From: Siphonodentalium dalli
Taxonomy: Eukaryota; Mollusca; Scaphopoda; Gadilida; Siphonodentaliidae
DNA length: 64,000 nt
Direction of reading: 5' to 3'
Assembly (NCBI GenBank): GCA_032622095.1
Contig: CP136069.1
Coordinates: forward strand, 153,747,043-153,811,042
The position numbers and the translations under genes were made by a program. Below the pieces are notes generated by a model. It ran no database searches and was not told the DNA's origin. It was given only the letters and a program-made list of their open reading frames with translations. Shown one piece after another: positions 1 through 10,664 of the stretch. Position 1 is the first letter of the stretch. Each line of letters opens with the position of its first letter.

Positions 1-61
1 CTCATTATGATATAAACAATGCTGGGAAATGGTGGGCGGAGTTTGTCCGGAATTTGGCATT
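1..61 (+). repeat. 61-bp segment repeated at 7160-7220
   Basis: This segment is base-for-base the same as 7160-7220 by direct reading. After position 61 the two loci diverge: here the minisatellite starts, whereas the other copy continues into AT-rich DNA. The window start therefore probably lies inside a dispersed repeat whose left part is cut off. I see no coding content. Confidence 0.9.
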
Positions 62-640
62 ATATTTTTGTCATGTAGGTGCTGGGTGGGGGGGGGGGGA
101 AATATCCTGACCTGGACATCTTCCCCCCGCCCCCCACCCCAAACCCTGACTCAAAAAACTTGTTCTCAGAAGAAGTTAATTTCTCGCTGTTTCATGACTA
201 TATAAAGGAAAACAAGCAATAAATCCATACAATGATTCATTTGTCATGTAGGTGCTGGGTGGGGGAGGGGGGAGATATCCTGACCTGGACATCTCCCCCC
301 AAACCCTGACTCAAAAAACTTTTTCTCAGAAGAAGTTAATTTCTCGCCGTTTCATGACTATATAAAGCAAAACAAGTGATAAAACCATAAGATTATTTTT
401 TTGTCATGTAGGTGCTGGGTGGGGGGAAGATATCCTGACCTGGACATCTCCCCTCCCCAAACCCTGACTCAAAAAACTTTTTCTCAGAAGAAGTTAATTT
501 CTCCCTGTTTCATGACTATATAAAGCAAAACAAGTGATAAAACCATAAGATTATTTTTTTGTCATGTAGGTGCTGGGTGGGGGGGGGGGGAGATATCCTG
601 ACCTGGACATCTTCCCCCCACCCCAAACCCTGACTCAAAC
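62..640 (+). repeat. G/C-run minisatellite, about 160-170 bp units, locus 1
   Basis: Three and a half head-to-tail units begin at about 68, 241, 401 and 559, with lengths of 173, 160 and 158 bases and a partial last unit. Each unit has a GTCATGTAGGTGCTGGGTG start, a G run of variable length, the motif ATCCTGACCTGGACATC, a C-rich run, then TTCTCAGAAGAAGTTAATTTC and a TATATAAAG segment. Most length variation comes from the G and C runs. The short reading frame at 570-773 crosses out of the array and is not a gene. Confidence 0.9.
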
Positions 641-643
641 AAG

Positions 644-1934
644 ACAGTCAATGACTGTGGGGTCGCTCACCAGACTGCAAAGACTGATAAGACTGGGACT
701 CTGGAGACCAAAACAGTCAGCACTTTTCATAATCACTTTAAAAGAAGTAGATTTAAACAGGATATGTGGCTAGAGAGACTTCAAGTATGTAGCTTGGTGA
801 AAATCCACCTTGAAATTGCCAACTGTACACTACTGATCACCCCCCTCCTCCAGCTCAACAAGTCCCCTCCCAACCGGGCTCCAGACTCCCAAGTCTTAGG
901 TTGGAATTTCACAACCGACACCTCAAACTTTCTCAATTGTTGGAAATTTCCAATCTCACAAGCGCCTTTTTCTAAAACCATTTAAACATGTTTGAAGCCC
1001 AATTATCCATGTACCCAAAACACAATATATGTATGTCAGACCAATCAGTCAGGTGGTTCCAAGGTAGATGTTTTAATGAATTTGGTATTTCGATGATTTT
1101 ATTGGACACAAAAGTGTTAACTCCCCATAGCCTGCCATTTCTTGACAGGTTGACCTCATTTTAACAAATCTGAATCTCAGTAATGGCATTAGTTTTTCAA
1201 TTTTCAAAAAATGTTAAACAATATATATATATGTAATTGACCATGGAGTTAAATACAATTTTTTTTAAATTTTTTTTTAAATATTCTAATAAAAAAAAAC
1301 AATTCCAGTTTTTTTTAAATGTTCTTTTATTTTTTAATATATCATTTCTTTTCTATTCTTTTCTTTTTTGGTTAAAGAGTTTAATCTGAATTTTTTTTCT
1401 TCTGAGTTATGTCCCTGGCCCCACGCACATTTGACCCAGTGACCTCATTTGAACAAATCTGAACCCAGTCAACCAATGATCCTTCATACCAAATATGAAC
1501 CCATTTGGCCTGATGGTATTCGAGAAGAAGATGTTTAAAAGAATTACTATGGAGGGAAAGAGTTATGGCCCTGGTTTCTCAACTAATCAACCTGGTGACC
1601 TCATTTGAACAAATCTGAATGTGAGTCACCTAGGGAACATCCACACCAATTATGAACCCATTAAGTCGTTCTAAGAATTACTATCAAGGAACAGAGTTGT
1701 GGCCCTGCTTTCGCAATTATTTGACCCAGTGACCTCATTTGAACAAATCTGAATGAGAGTCACCTAGGAAACATCCACACCAAATATGAACCAATTCGGT
1801 CCAATGGGACTTCAGAAGAAGATGTTCAAAGAATTGTTGACGGATGGACGGACGGACGGCTAAACGGACGGACGGACGACGGACGAAGAGTGATGACTAT
1901 AGCTACACCGGAGACTTCGTCTCAGGTGAGCTAA
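644..1934 (+). repeat. Dispersed composite repeat, copy 1 (shorter version)
   Basis: Positions 644-1181 match 10665-11212 almost throughout, and the right end (about 1400-1934) matches about 12460-12822. The middle is shorter than in copy 2 and is replaced by an A/T-rich stretch (1190-1400). The right part is built from degenerate monomers of roughly 135-155 bases that repeat GACCTCATTTGAACAAATCTGAA at 1441, 1597 and 1731. It ends in a GACG-rich microsatellite (about 1843-1880) and the tail GGAGACTTCGTCTCAGGTGA. I associate this tail with dispersed repeats of bivalve genomes. The small reading frames at 764-985 on both strands fall inside it and are not genes. Confidence 0.8.
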
Positions 1935-2061
1935 AAACAGTACATCAATAAAAATGTCCCAATCTTTGCCAACGAAATGAACCGATTGCTAGATTGTTAG
2001 TCATTATTTAAGCCACTTGGTATCCGATACACGCAAACTATTGTCGCCAGCAGTTATGTAT

Positions 2062-2169
2062 AGGATAATGGGTGAAAATTGAACATTATTTCAGGGAATG
2101 GATTGATCGAGACCGTAGGTCGAGATCATTCCATTTGCTGAAATAATGTACAATTTGAACCTATTATCT
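2062..2169. repeat. Imperfect 108-bp palindrome
   Basis: The left half can be read as the reverse complement of the right half with few mismatches. The arms contain GAACATTATTTCAG on the left and CTGAAATAATGTAC on the right, meeting near 2114. Such a sequence could form a hairpin or be a collapsed foldback element. No protein is suggested. Confidence 0.75.
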
Positions 2170-2569
2170 GACTTAAAACATGGCCGAGTCCATTTGGTGG
2201 ATGTCTCACCTCTTAATAGAATGGAGTAACTCGAAATTGGGTCAAGGCACCTGAGTTGTACCATGTGTTCGGACCTATCCACTCGCTCATTGGCTGCACG
2301 GATGGCGTGACATCTTCACCCATTGTCAACTTAACGGACAGGCAGAATACTAGTGCTGAAACGGATATCCGGATGACAACTGGCTACCGTCGGCAACCGA
2401 TTGAACTATGATCAACCGGTTAACCGCTATGTATTACACACATGCAATGCCACTGATAAACACTAACGTATGCAGGTCCTTAATCGGCGTAGACTGATAA
2501 CAGTAGCTTTTAAACACGGGTACTTTATCAATTTTGCTACAAACGTTATCACTCAGAGGGGTATACATT

Positions 2570-2810
2570 CCCCCTAATAATGAGATAATCCTGCTGCAAA
2601 CGTCATGGATACACGGCTTAATCGTAAACCGATGAGTCCACTTTTAACGGAATGCGGGGGGATGTTTATTCTGGAAGAACATGGTGCGTCCCCCTGATAA
2701 TGAGATAATCCTAGCAACCACGTGCGCGAAAGTAATATAATTATACTGGCTTACAAGTTGGATGCGGCCACTTTCAAATGAATGCGGGGAGGTAAACACC
2801 TGGCTCGCTC
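2570..2810 (+). repeat. Imperfect tandem duplication, about 120-130 bp unit
   Basis: CCCCCTAATAATGAGATAAT at 2570 recurs with one change at 2690, and the segment containing GGAATGCGGGGGGAT near 2650 recurs near 2779. The 2 units are clearly related but diverged. The rest of 2170-3235 shows no recognisable feature. Confidence 0.65.
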
Positions 2811-3235
2811 TGCTATGTTTATTTGTGGGAATTCCTCTCAAGCGAGTGACGTATTTACTATAATAACTGTCAAACTTTGATAATTATTCAATAAACCCGA
2901 TGATATTATATACCTGCCTGCAATTGGGAATTTGGTGGGTGAAAATTGGGAATAAGGTGCCTTTTTCCCATTGGGAATGGGGCCGTTTACCGGACCCTGA
3001 GGACACTAAAAAAAATCGCTGTTCACATAGTGTACAAATGGTTTCCGTTTGCTATTGGTATCAACAACAATTTATAGGCGACTGTTACTTCAGAGATTTA
3101 CGAAGAGCCATCGAACAAACCTTTCCGAATGCCTCTATTTCAAACCAATATTTTCAAATCAATTACAAATCGAAAATAGAGAACGAATCAAATAACGAAT
3201 CGAACATTGAATATTCGCAGGACCCTAACCTCGGC

Positions 3236-4211
3236 CTCATAACTAGAGTTGGCACGGTTATTGATTTTGATAATCGATTAAATTGATTATCATCGATTAA
3301 TCATACCTAATATTAATAACAGTGGAAGTATTCCATAATATGGCCAATTGGCTGGGTGTTGGTTATAATAATTGGGAATTCATTAGAATGAACGTAGCAA
3401 TTATTTCAGTGTTAATAGCCAAACTTACAAACAATATAAAACTAGGAATTTATGACGGACCACTAGCGTTCATGAATCTAATGTTACGGAAACTATAAGT
3501 TTCAGCAAACTTATCCAGAGTGTGGATAACAATCAGAAATGTGCTCCTCACCCCCCGGAAATTTCAGGACTCGGAACAAGTTAAGTAATTTATAATATTG
3601 ATAATAGTGAGTTTCATTCAGTAGTCACCACACGATAAGTTACTGTACTAGTTCTAAGTATACTCATGCAAATGAAGAATACTAGCAAATTACATCGCGA
3701 AGAACATCGCTGATTAAAATGCCGTAGGTTCCCAGGTTTCGAGAGAATGTAAATTATTTACATATTGGTCCAATCAGATTCAAGGGTGAGTGCATTCAGT
3801 TCATTGAACACGGTGACAGTGGGCACATTTCAAAAACATTGTGCCGTTTTTCTTGTAGAAATATACAACGACATTGCCACAAGTTCAAAGCCGTAGTGCT
3901 GCCAATTTGTAAGAAAATACAATGACCCAAAGAGTAACCATGTCGTATCATCAAATGAACTGCCCACTGTTTGCAACATATATTAGTACTCATGTCGCCG
4001 GATTCTCTTTGATGCACAATCAAAGGTTGCTAACCCTTCGGTTGTAGATTAGCCTGCAAAACAAACACGATATTCGATAACACGCAGCACTTTCCAATGT
4101 CAGAAATAAATAATGCAGATTAATCGAAAATGTACCATAATCGATTATGGGCTTTTATATCAATGGTTCATCAATTTATATATGATTAATCGTGGCACCC
4201 CTACTCATAAC
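3236..4211. mobile_element. Non-autonomous hAT-type DNA element with 8-bp target duplication
   Basis: The element runs from 3244 to 4203 (960 bp). It is flanked by the direct repeat CTCATAAC at 3236-3243 and 4204-4211, the 8-bp target-site length typical of the hAT superfamily. Its ends are imperfect inverted repeats: TAGAGTTGGCACGGTTA on the left and, read on the other strand, TAGGGGTGCCACGATTA on the right. The subterminal regions are rich in ATCGATTAAT-type palindromes. No transposase reading frame is present, so it would depend on an enzyme supplied in trans. The short minus-strand frame at 3796-4023 is incidental. The intact target duplication argues for a single clean insertion. Confidence 0.8.
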
Positions 4212-5955
4212 TCGGCCAATATGGAAATATATAATATGAAATGATCACATTTATCAGTCCCAATAAGCTGAATTATAAACGAGAGGCCGATCACGATCGG
4301 CAGATGTTTAACCCATACCTTGGCGATAGCGACTAGTCATAACTGATAACTTGTCAAAGATATGATCACAGGAATTAATCCATATATCAGTACCCAACTT
4401 GAAATCAAAAGCTCAAATAATTTGTCTTAAGGAAGGGTTAAAGTATTTGGGGTGGGGAGGAGTAGTTTTAAATCTCATAACTCTGTCCCTATTCACCCAA
4501 GGACCTCTCACTGTAAAATCCAATGGTTTAGTAATTTCGGAGGACATGTTTAAGAGTTTAAGTTAACTCATTGGAAGCAAAAGTGATAAATCCCTATCTT
4601 TAACACTTTTGACATGCCAGATATTCAAAATGTATTCACTTCTAAAGAGAAATTATAATTTGTTGACAAGCCAGACTGCTTAGAATGACATACATGAGGG
4701 GATTCCATCTCATATTTAAATGGTGCTTTAATTACGCCCCCCCCCCCCTTCCCCCCAGTTATTTGTTTATCAAACATGGACAGATATAAGATCAGATCTG
4801 ACCTGTGTATTAAATCAGATTAAGTGTTTCATAACAGGGGTGTATGCATGGTTTTCAAAAATATATGTAGTTTATACAATTCAAAAGTATTATCTATATA
4901 ATGTTATACAGACATAATATGATGAGGAAGCTTGACCCTATGACCACTAAATCGTTCATATAAAAGAAAGTAAGTTAGCCCTCAATTAAATGGTTTCACA
5001 CATTACAATGTTTTACAAGTAGCTTGGACACTAAAAGCCACAACCTTCAATGTTAATCTTCTAAGTGCTCTGTGGCCCCTAAAATTCAATCAACCATGAA
5101 AATATGAACAAATGGGAAAATAAGGTTCCTGGAAACACTAACATCTACCATATTGATTTTCAAAACAAGTCATCACTTACAATAGTCATGTATATTTATC
5201 TGCCTGATTCCCATTGCATAGATAAATCATATTGGCCATCAGCTGTTATTTTAATTTCAAATTGAAAGCACATGTCTGAAGGGTTAATATATTTTTCAAA
5301 AATCAATTAATCAGTCAAAACCAAAATTAAATTGATATAAGTGAATAGTGTGCAAAGATACCCAACATATATTAAGAGATGTGAGGAAGAGTCCATGTAC
5401 ATTATAGCATGTGTCTATGGAAACCTTGGAAACGGTTAATTATTTTTGAAGCAAATTAATGGAATTTAGTCTTATGTAGGTGAGTGGGGGCTCTTATCTC
5501 ACCCTGTAATGAAATGTCAAGAATAGGATAAACACCAGTCTTATGCTGCCATTAATCAATTTGACAGTTAGAATAAACAAACAGCCAGCCACCAGTGTTG
5601 TTTATCTGGTTGTTGCTCTGTATAATATGTCATCACTCATTTCATAACAGATTTCACTTGGAATGACAACATCTATAAAATGTCCTCTCATATACTCTGG
5701 ATGTTGGATGATCACATGGTAATTTATTGATATCATTATATTACATGAAACTATTGCAATAAAATCTTCATATTTTCAAAACAGGATATCACACCTAATT
5801 AATTGTATAAAACTAAAATAAATGAAAGTGTCAATATTTTTTTTTTATTATTTTTTTTTTTTTTAATTGTTATTAAAGTTCAAACAAAATTTAATATTTG
5901 TATATGCTAAATTTAGCAAGGAGTTAAATCTAAAAAAGTTGAATTTTTATTTTTT
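4212..5955. other. Gene-free AT-rich stretch
   Basis: I see no supported gene. A C-rich run lies at about 4737-4757, and T-rich runs at about 5838-5866. The frame at 5867-6076 begins in the T-rich tract and enters the next repeat, so I do not treat it as a gene. Confidence 0.6.
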
Positions 5956-6350
5956 ATTTTTTTTTTCGAAAAAGGGTCATAACTCCTTTAAAATTAATCG
6001 GATCAAACCCATATTCGGACTCGATCTGTATTTTGGGCTTCGAAACTCACATACCAATTTGGTTCCAATCAAATAAAAAATGTTTGAGTTATGGCAGAAT
6101 GTGTGAATTCTAAGTTGAAAAAGGGCCATAACTCTAACAAAAACTCGGATCAAACCCAAATTCGAACTCGATCTGTATTTTGGGCTGAGAAACCCATATA
6201 CAAAATTTGGTTTCGATCGGATAGAAAATGTTTGAGTTATCGCATTACTCGTAAAGTGTCTACGGACAGACAGACAGACAGACAGACCGACGAGTGGTCA
6301 ATCCGGGCAACGACACTATGTTTACCATACTATGGTATGGGTAAACATAA
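5956..6350 (+). repeat. Dispersed repeat: 154-bp dimer with GACA tail and terminal palindrome
   Basis: Two consecutive related monomers start at about 5964 and 6117. Each contains GGGTCATAACTC or GGGCCATAACTC, a TCGGATCAAACCCA segment, CTCGATCTGTATTTTGGGC and TGTTTGAGTTAT. They are followed by a GACA microsatellite (about 6265-6288) and the palindromic TTTACCATACTATGGTATGGG. The architecture resembles the 3' region of a retroposed or non-autonomous element. The reading frames inside it are shadows. Confidence 0.75.
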
Positions 6351-6626
6351 AAAGGTTGTCAGAGTATTCGTTAAATTGATTTAAATTTCCTTACCTAAGC
6401 TGGATTTCTGACACTGCACATAAGATCTGACGTAACACAGAATGAGAACTTCAGAAGATAAACCGAACTATTTTGGCAAAAGACCCATATAAAACAAATA
6501 TGTATCGATTTGTTTAACAGCTGTTTTAGCCACCTACCAAAATGATAATTGCCAATTTGATTTTTTTTTTTTTAAAAGACCTTCAACAACAGTCATAAAC
6601 TAATGCAGTAAACTTTATTACATTAG

Positions 6627-6864
6627 GAACATGTGGTTGAAAAACCACGAAAAAGAAGAGGAGTTATTGAAGAAATATATGGTGATATATTCAATGAGCG
6701 GTAAAGGAGCTCATCTCACTTGTTTGCTGATACCAAAAGCGGTATTAAAGACTATAATCCTGATAAATGATGACCACTCCAGAGATGTAGCTGGAGTTCA
6801 CCCACATAACATCTATCTTTTTCCAAATACAGAGGGGTCACTCGATTGTCCAATCGGCTATAAG
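6627..6864 (+). CDS. Exon-like fragment of a tyrosine-recombinase-like protein
   Basis: An open frame of about 79 codons lies between an acceptor-like ATTACATTAG ending at 6626 and a donor-like AAG/GTAAGC at 6864/6865, so it reads as one internal exon; the first ATG is at 6631. The peptide contains SGKGAHLTCLLIPKA, then AGVHPHNIYLFPN and a TEGSLDCPIGYK end. From memory, animal proteins related to phage-integrase-type or Crypton-type tyrosine recombinases share the pattern GKxG..VPVL(I/L)...AGV..(E/D)NPY(V/L)FA just before the catalytic part. The macrosatellite exon (34793-35036) aligns with it (G-K, L-I, AGVH, N-Y-F). No other exons or catalytic Arg/Tyr residues were found, so this is a fragment, possibly a relic. 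The family assignment is inference from motif memory. Confidence 0.4.
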
Positions 6865-7159
6865 GTAAGCTTACTTACAAGTACATGCAAGATGAGATCT
6901 TGAGAATCAAAGATTTTAATCTAATCAAATTGGAATAAAACGAAATCGATTTCAAATCGATTTTGAACCGAAATCTAAATTTGTGTCAATCTCAATTGAA
7001 ACAAGTTTTGTCAAGGATTTTCTGTATATGGTAAGTAAATACCGTTTTTATTTTTCAATTATTACAAATAAATGTCAAAATATATCAATTATGAGAACAC
7101 CACGGAATTGCCTGTCAAAAATGACAGATGATATGCAGGAAAATATCACTGCTGCAAAG

Positions 7160-7220
7160 CTCATTATGATATAAACAATGCTGGGAAATGGTGGGCGGAG
7201 TTTGTCCGGAATTTGGCATT
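7160..7220 (+). repeat. Second copy of the 61-bp segment at 1-61
   Basis: The sequence is identical to window positions 1-61. Here it follows TGCTGCAAAG and is followed by unrelated AT-rich DNA, so the shared block ends exactly where the minisatellite begins in the other copy. Confidence 0.9.
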
Positions 7221-8045
7221 GGTGTTTTATAATTAGGCCAAAAAAAAAAGATGCTATGTTTCCGTACATCGACCGACCCTAAAAATACCCGCCGACCCTA
7301 ATATTTTTATTGATATTCACTGTTTTTACCACTAAGGCCATAACAAATATATAGATGATCATCGGCGCCCGGCCCGATTTTTTCGGCCCGCCTCGGATTT
7401 ATTTATTATACCATTTACGAAAGTCAAACACAAATTTCAAAGCAATTTGTTATAAATTTTGTTTAATGCATGTAATTGGCATGTAAGCACATCTATATCG
7501 CTAAATATATACTTTATACTATGTTTACATTAAGCAGCAATAATTTTATATGGAATTTTTTTTAAACAATTTACTTCTATCAAAATACATGTATGTCCAT
7601 TTGTGGTTGCAGATGAATCCCAATCTCACCAATAAATATGCAGTCTTTAAAACATACCTGTGGTAATCTTGTTTGTTAAACTCCCATCTCTTGTGAGAAC
7701 AAGTCTGATCTGCTAGAGAGCAATATACATGTAGAAGACTTTCTATATCAGAATTCAAAGTTCCTCTCCCCAGTCACTCAAGGATTCATAGTGTTCATGC
7801 GTAGTTACTAGTATGGATACAGTATAAAGATGACTGCATGTCTACCATATCAAACACCCATCTGGGATGGGCACTTTATAAACATCACATGGAATTATCT
7901 ACTGGTTTGTATGAGTGTATAAAACTTACAAGCATGCAATGCCAGTGTGCATAAGCAACTTCAAAGTTGGGGGGCAATTTGAATCAGCGCTGAGGTGTGG
8001 TACCTCAGTCAAGGTGTGGCCTGTGTAGTGGTAACGGTACCATTT
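7221..8045. other. Gene-free stretch
   Basis: This holds A-rich runs, a segment with CGACCGACCCTA / GCCGACCCTA repeated (7268-7302) that resembles transposon-derived sequence, and a GC-richer patch near 7360-7395. I see no supported gene; the minus-strand frames at 7075-7269 and 7546-7758 have no recognisable content. Confidence 0.5.
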
Positions 8046-9025
8046 TCAGGCCTTTTTTTTTTATAAGATGGTTTGCGGATTTTTTTTCCCAGAATAGTGG
8101 GTCGGTCGGACGAAAAAAAAGAAGAAAAAAAACATGGTTGGGAAAATAAATAAATACACAAACAGTCTGAAAACATGTTTTTTTCCAACACTGTTTTATT
8201 TATAGTAAGGAATTATAGATAATTCTAGTATATTGCTATGTGATGGGACATATATTGGCTTGGAATCCTTGAATACAGAGAATTCATAGATGTCAGACAT
8301 ATGCACCATATTTTAAACTGCAGGTCGTGTGGTAGAGATGGTCCGTGTGTGGGTATTGAACTACCTGTATTGATAGTATTATTAATATTGAATTGAGACA
8401 ATATTATTAAAATGTTGATTATTTTTTATTAGTTCATTTAAATCTTCCTCTTCTTGGCACTGACTTTCACGGCGTTCGGGGATAATGCCCTTTGAGTAGC
8501 AGCCTGCACATGGTTATCGGCCTGAACATCAACTGACACGTACAGTCCAATCCGGAATATGTGTCGCCCGTTTGTAGTCATCAGACTATCTAAGCGCCAC
8601 ATCCTCATCCTAATGTTGAAGGCATATATCTGCCACAGTTCCATTATTGGACAACGTTCTTAACGATCGCATAGTTTCTCCTTTTCTGTTGAATACGACA
8701 CAAATATATTGTTTGACCGAATTTGCGGGCGCGGCCATGTTTATGTACCAAAAGCGGAAGTTCTAACAGGGGAATTCCCCATGTGTAGTCGCTATAGTGT
8801 AAAAATAGGAATAACAGAAACTGACGATTTATGCAGTTTATATTTCCTATTTTCGTCAACATCACGATCAACGATCAATATTTTTTATTTTTATGTCATC
8901 AGGTGGGCTTGTAAAGGATCGGCGGCAAAAAAATATCTTGAATTTAAAAAAAAATATATTTTGAACAACGAAAATTTGCGGTCGGTCGGATCCGCAAACC
9001 ATCTTATAATAAAAAAAAGGCCTCA
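8046..9025. mobile_element. 974-bp element with about 30-bp terminal inverted repeats
   Basis: The element spans 8049-9022. The left end reads GGCC, a T run, then ATAAGATGGTTTGCGGAT; the right end is its reverse complement with small differences in the T run. TCA flanks both ends (8046-8048 and 9023-9025), consistent with a 3-bp target duplication, though 3 matching bases is weak evidence. GGTCGGTCGGA also recurs just inside both ends. The superfamily is unclear: 3-bp duplications occur in PIF/Harbinger and some CACTA elements. No transposase was recognised. Confidence 0.6.
8438..8644 (-). CDS. Small open frame, unknown, inside the 974-bp element
   Basis: A 68-codon frame starts with ATG at 8644 on the minus strand, directly after an in-frame stop. 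The peptide has no recognised domain and ends in a basic stretch, SAKKRKI, that resembles a nuclear localisation signal. It lies inside the inverted-repeat element at 8049-9022, so if real it belongs to that element. The composition is not clearly coding, and a chance frame is about as likely. Confidence 0.15.
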   Translation of the reverse strand: MELWQIYAFNIRMRMWRLDSLMTTNGRHIFRIGLYVSVDVQADNHVQAATQRALSPNAVKVSAKKRKI

Positions 9026-10103
9026 GTGTGGTGTGGGTCTTTATATATCAATGCAATTGAGGGCGTCTGAGACTGAGGAACATTTACACCCTGTGCAATG
9101 TGACTGAGGCGCATGTGAGATATCCTGCCAGTGGAGGTGTGTCTTAGGTCCTGAGGTGTATGACCAAATATTTAAGTGAGGTTTGAATTAATATCATACA
9201 AGTCATAGAAAAGCCCTATTATGGTGTTCATCTTGGGCCTGTTGATATGTCAATATTGTGTTGTGAGGAAGATGTGCCACCACAATCTAAACTGAGAGAA
9301 TAATTACAATAGAACTGCATACTAGTAGTGCTTAGGAGGCATTTGTTTGTTCACATTGACAATACTTATCATATTATTGTGCTACATTAACTGTTTTCTT
9401 ACAATATACATGGACAGCATTAACACAAGTATAAAGAGTAAGCTTTAATGCACTTCTTAACTGTTCGGGGAAAAAAAAATATTACCAAAAAAAAAAAAAT
9501 CCCTACCTACATGTACCTACCTGAAATTTGTTGGCACCGTAATAGGAAAAAAATATATTTATTTGTTTTGGCCTAATCGTGCTTGTTCCGTACCGCAAGC
9601 ATTTGCTCATTTCTCGGGATACCGATCACCACATAGAAATAGGGCATGCGAATATGCTTGACATGGGCATCTTTTGACATTTAGTTTGCACCACAACATA
9701 TGTGTGTGCAATATTAATATATATATATCATATGTGTTTTATTATAAATGAAGTAAATGATGGGAAATTGTGAATATTTATATATACATTTTATTAATAT
9801 TGCACATGTATACAACATAGCAATGAATTGAATCCACTTTACTTGGTTCATCTATGCTGAGCTGGAAATAAATAATAAATAATAAATTCCTTGCTTGGGA
9901 CTTATGGAACATACTCATGGGTTCCAAATAAACATGCACGCACATTTATTATTTTCTTGGGAAATTTCCTCCCTGCACAGTGCTTATTTGAGTCTGCAAG
10001 TTTATTAATTTTGAGGCTATGAAAATTGAAATCAGCACAAACTCAAGATTTCTACATGTATATGATTCTGATACCAAATTGATGAGCTTATAACTTTATG
10101 CAT
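9026..10103. other. Gene-free AT-rich stretch
   Basis: A-rich runs lie at about 9472-9500 and an AT microsatellite at about 9715-9728. No gene, structural RNA or mobile-element end could be supported. Confidence 0.5.
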
Positions 10104-10227
10104 GTACATTTTCAAATATATGGCATACATGTGAACATTTTAATATTGAATAAAACACTACATGAGTACATATTCAAATATATGGCATACATGTGAACAT
10201 TTAAATATTGAATAAAACACTACATGA
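10104..10227 (+). repeat. 62-bp tandem duplication, two units
   Basis: Units 10104-10165 and 10166-10227 match at nearly every base; each contains CAAATATATGGCATACATGT and GAATAAAACACTACATGA. This is a recent local duplication. Confidence 0.9.
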
Positions 10228-10664
10228 CACAGAGTATATTGATTCCTATGCTTGATCTACATGTACTATAAATTTTTTAACGATAGTTGATGTTTTGCTC
10301 AGTTTCCACTGTGCTATTATTAACTTTCAATGGAACTTTTCCCCTGCACTATTATTTGGGCCTGCACTTTTATTTGGAGCCCGAGAGTACCGGTAGGAGC
10401 ACTATCAACAGACATGGTGTGTGTATCTGTATATATACATGTATAGAGGTTATCACCACATATGTTAGGGGTACAGCTACTTTTTCCAAAAACCAGGCAT
10501 GCTAGGTTGGGTGTACTGGCTACCTGCAGACAATGGGATGTAGTCGTCACAATACAAGTAAGGTATAATGGCAGTATTATGGGTAAAATTCTTATAAAAG
10601 TTATTGACATCAATTTCGTACCAAGTTTATAGCCAAATTTATGAAAATGTGGTATGTGAATAAA

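Noticed and set aside
2900-3286. 128-codon plus-strand frame
   Set aside because: It has no family resemblance, and its end runs into the terminus of the hAT element at 3244, so at least that part is not ancestral coding sequence.
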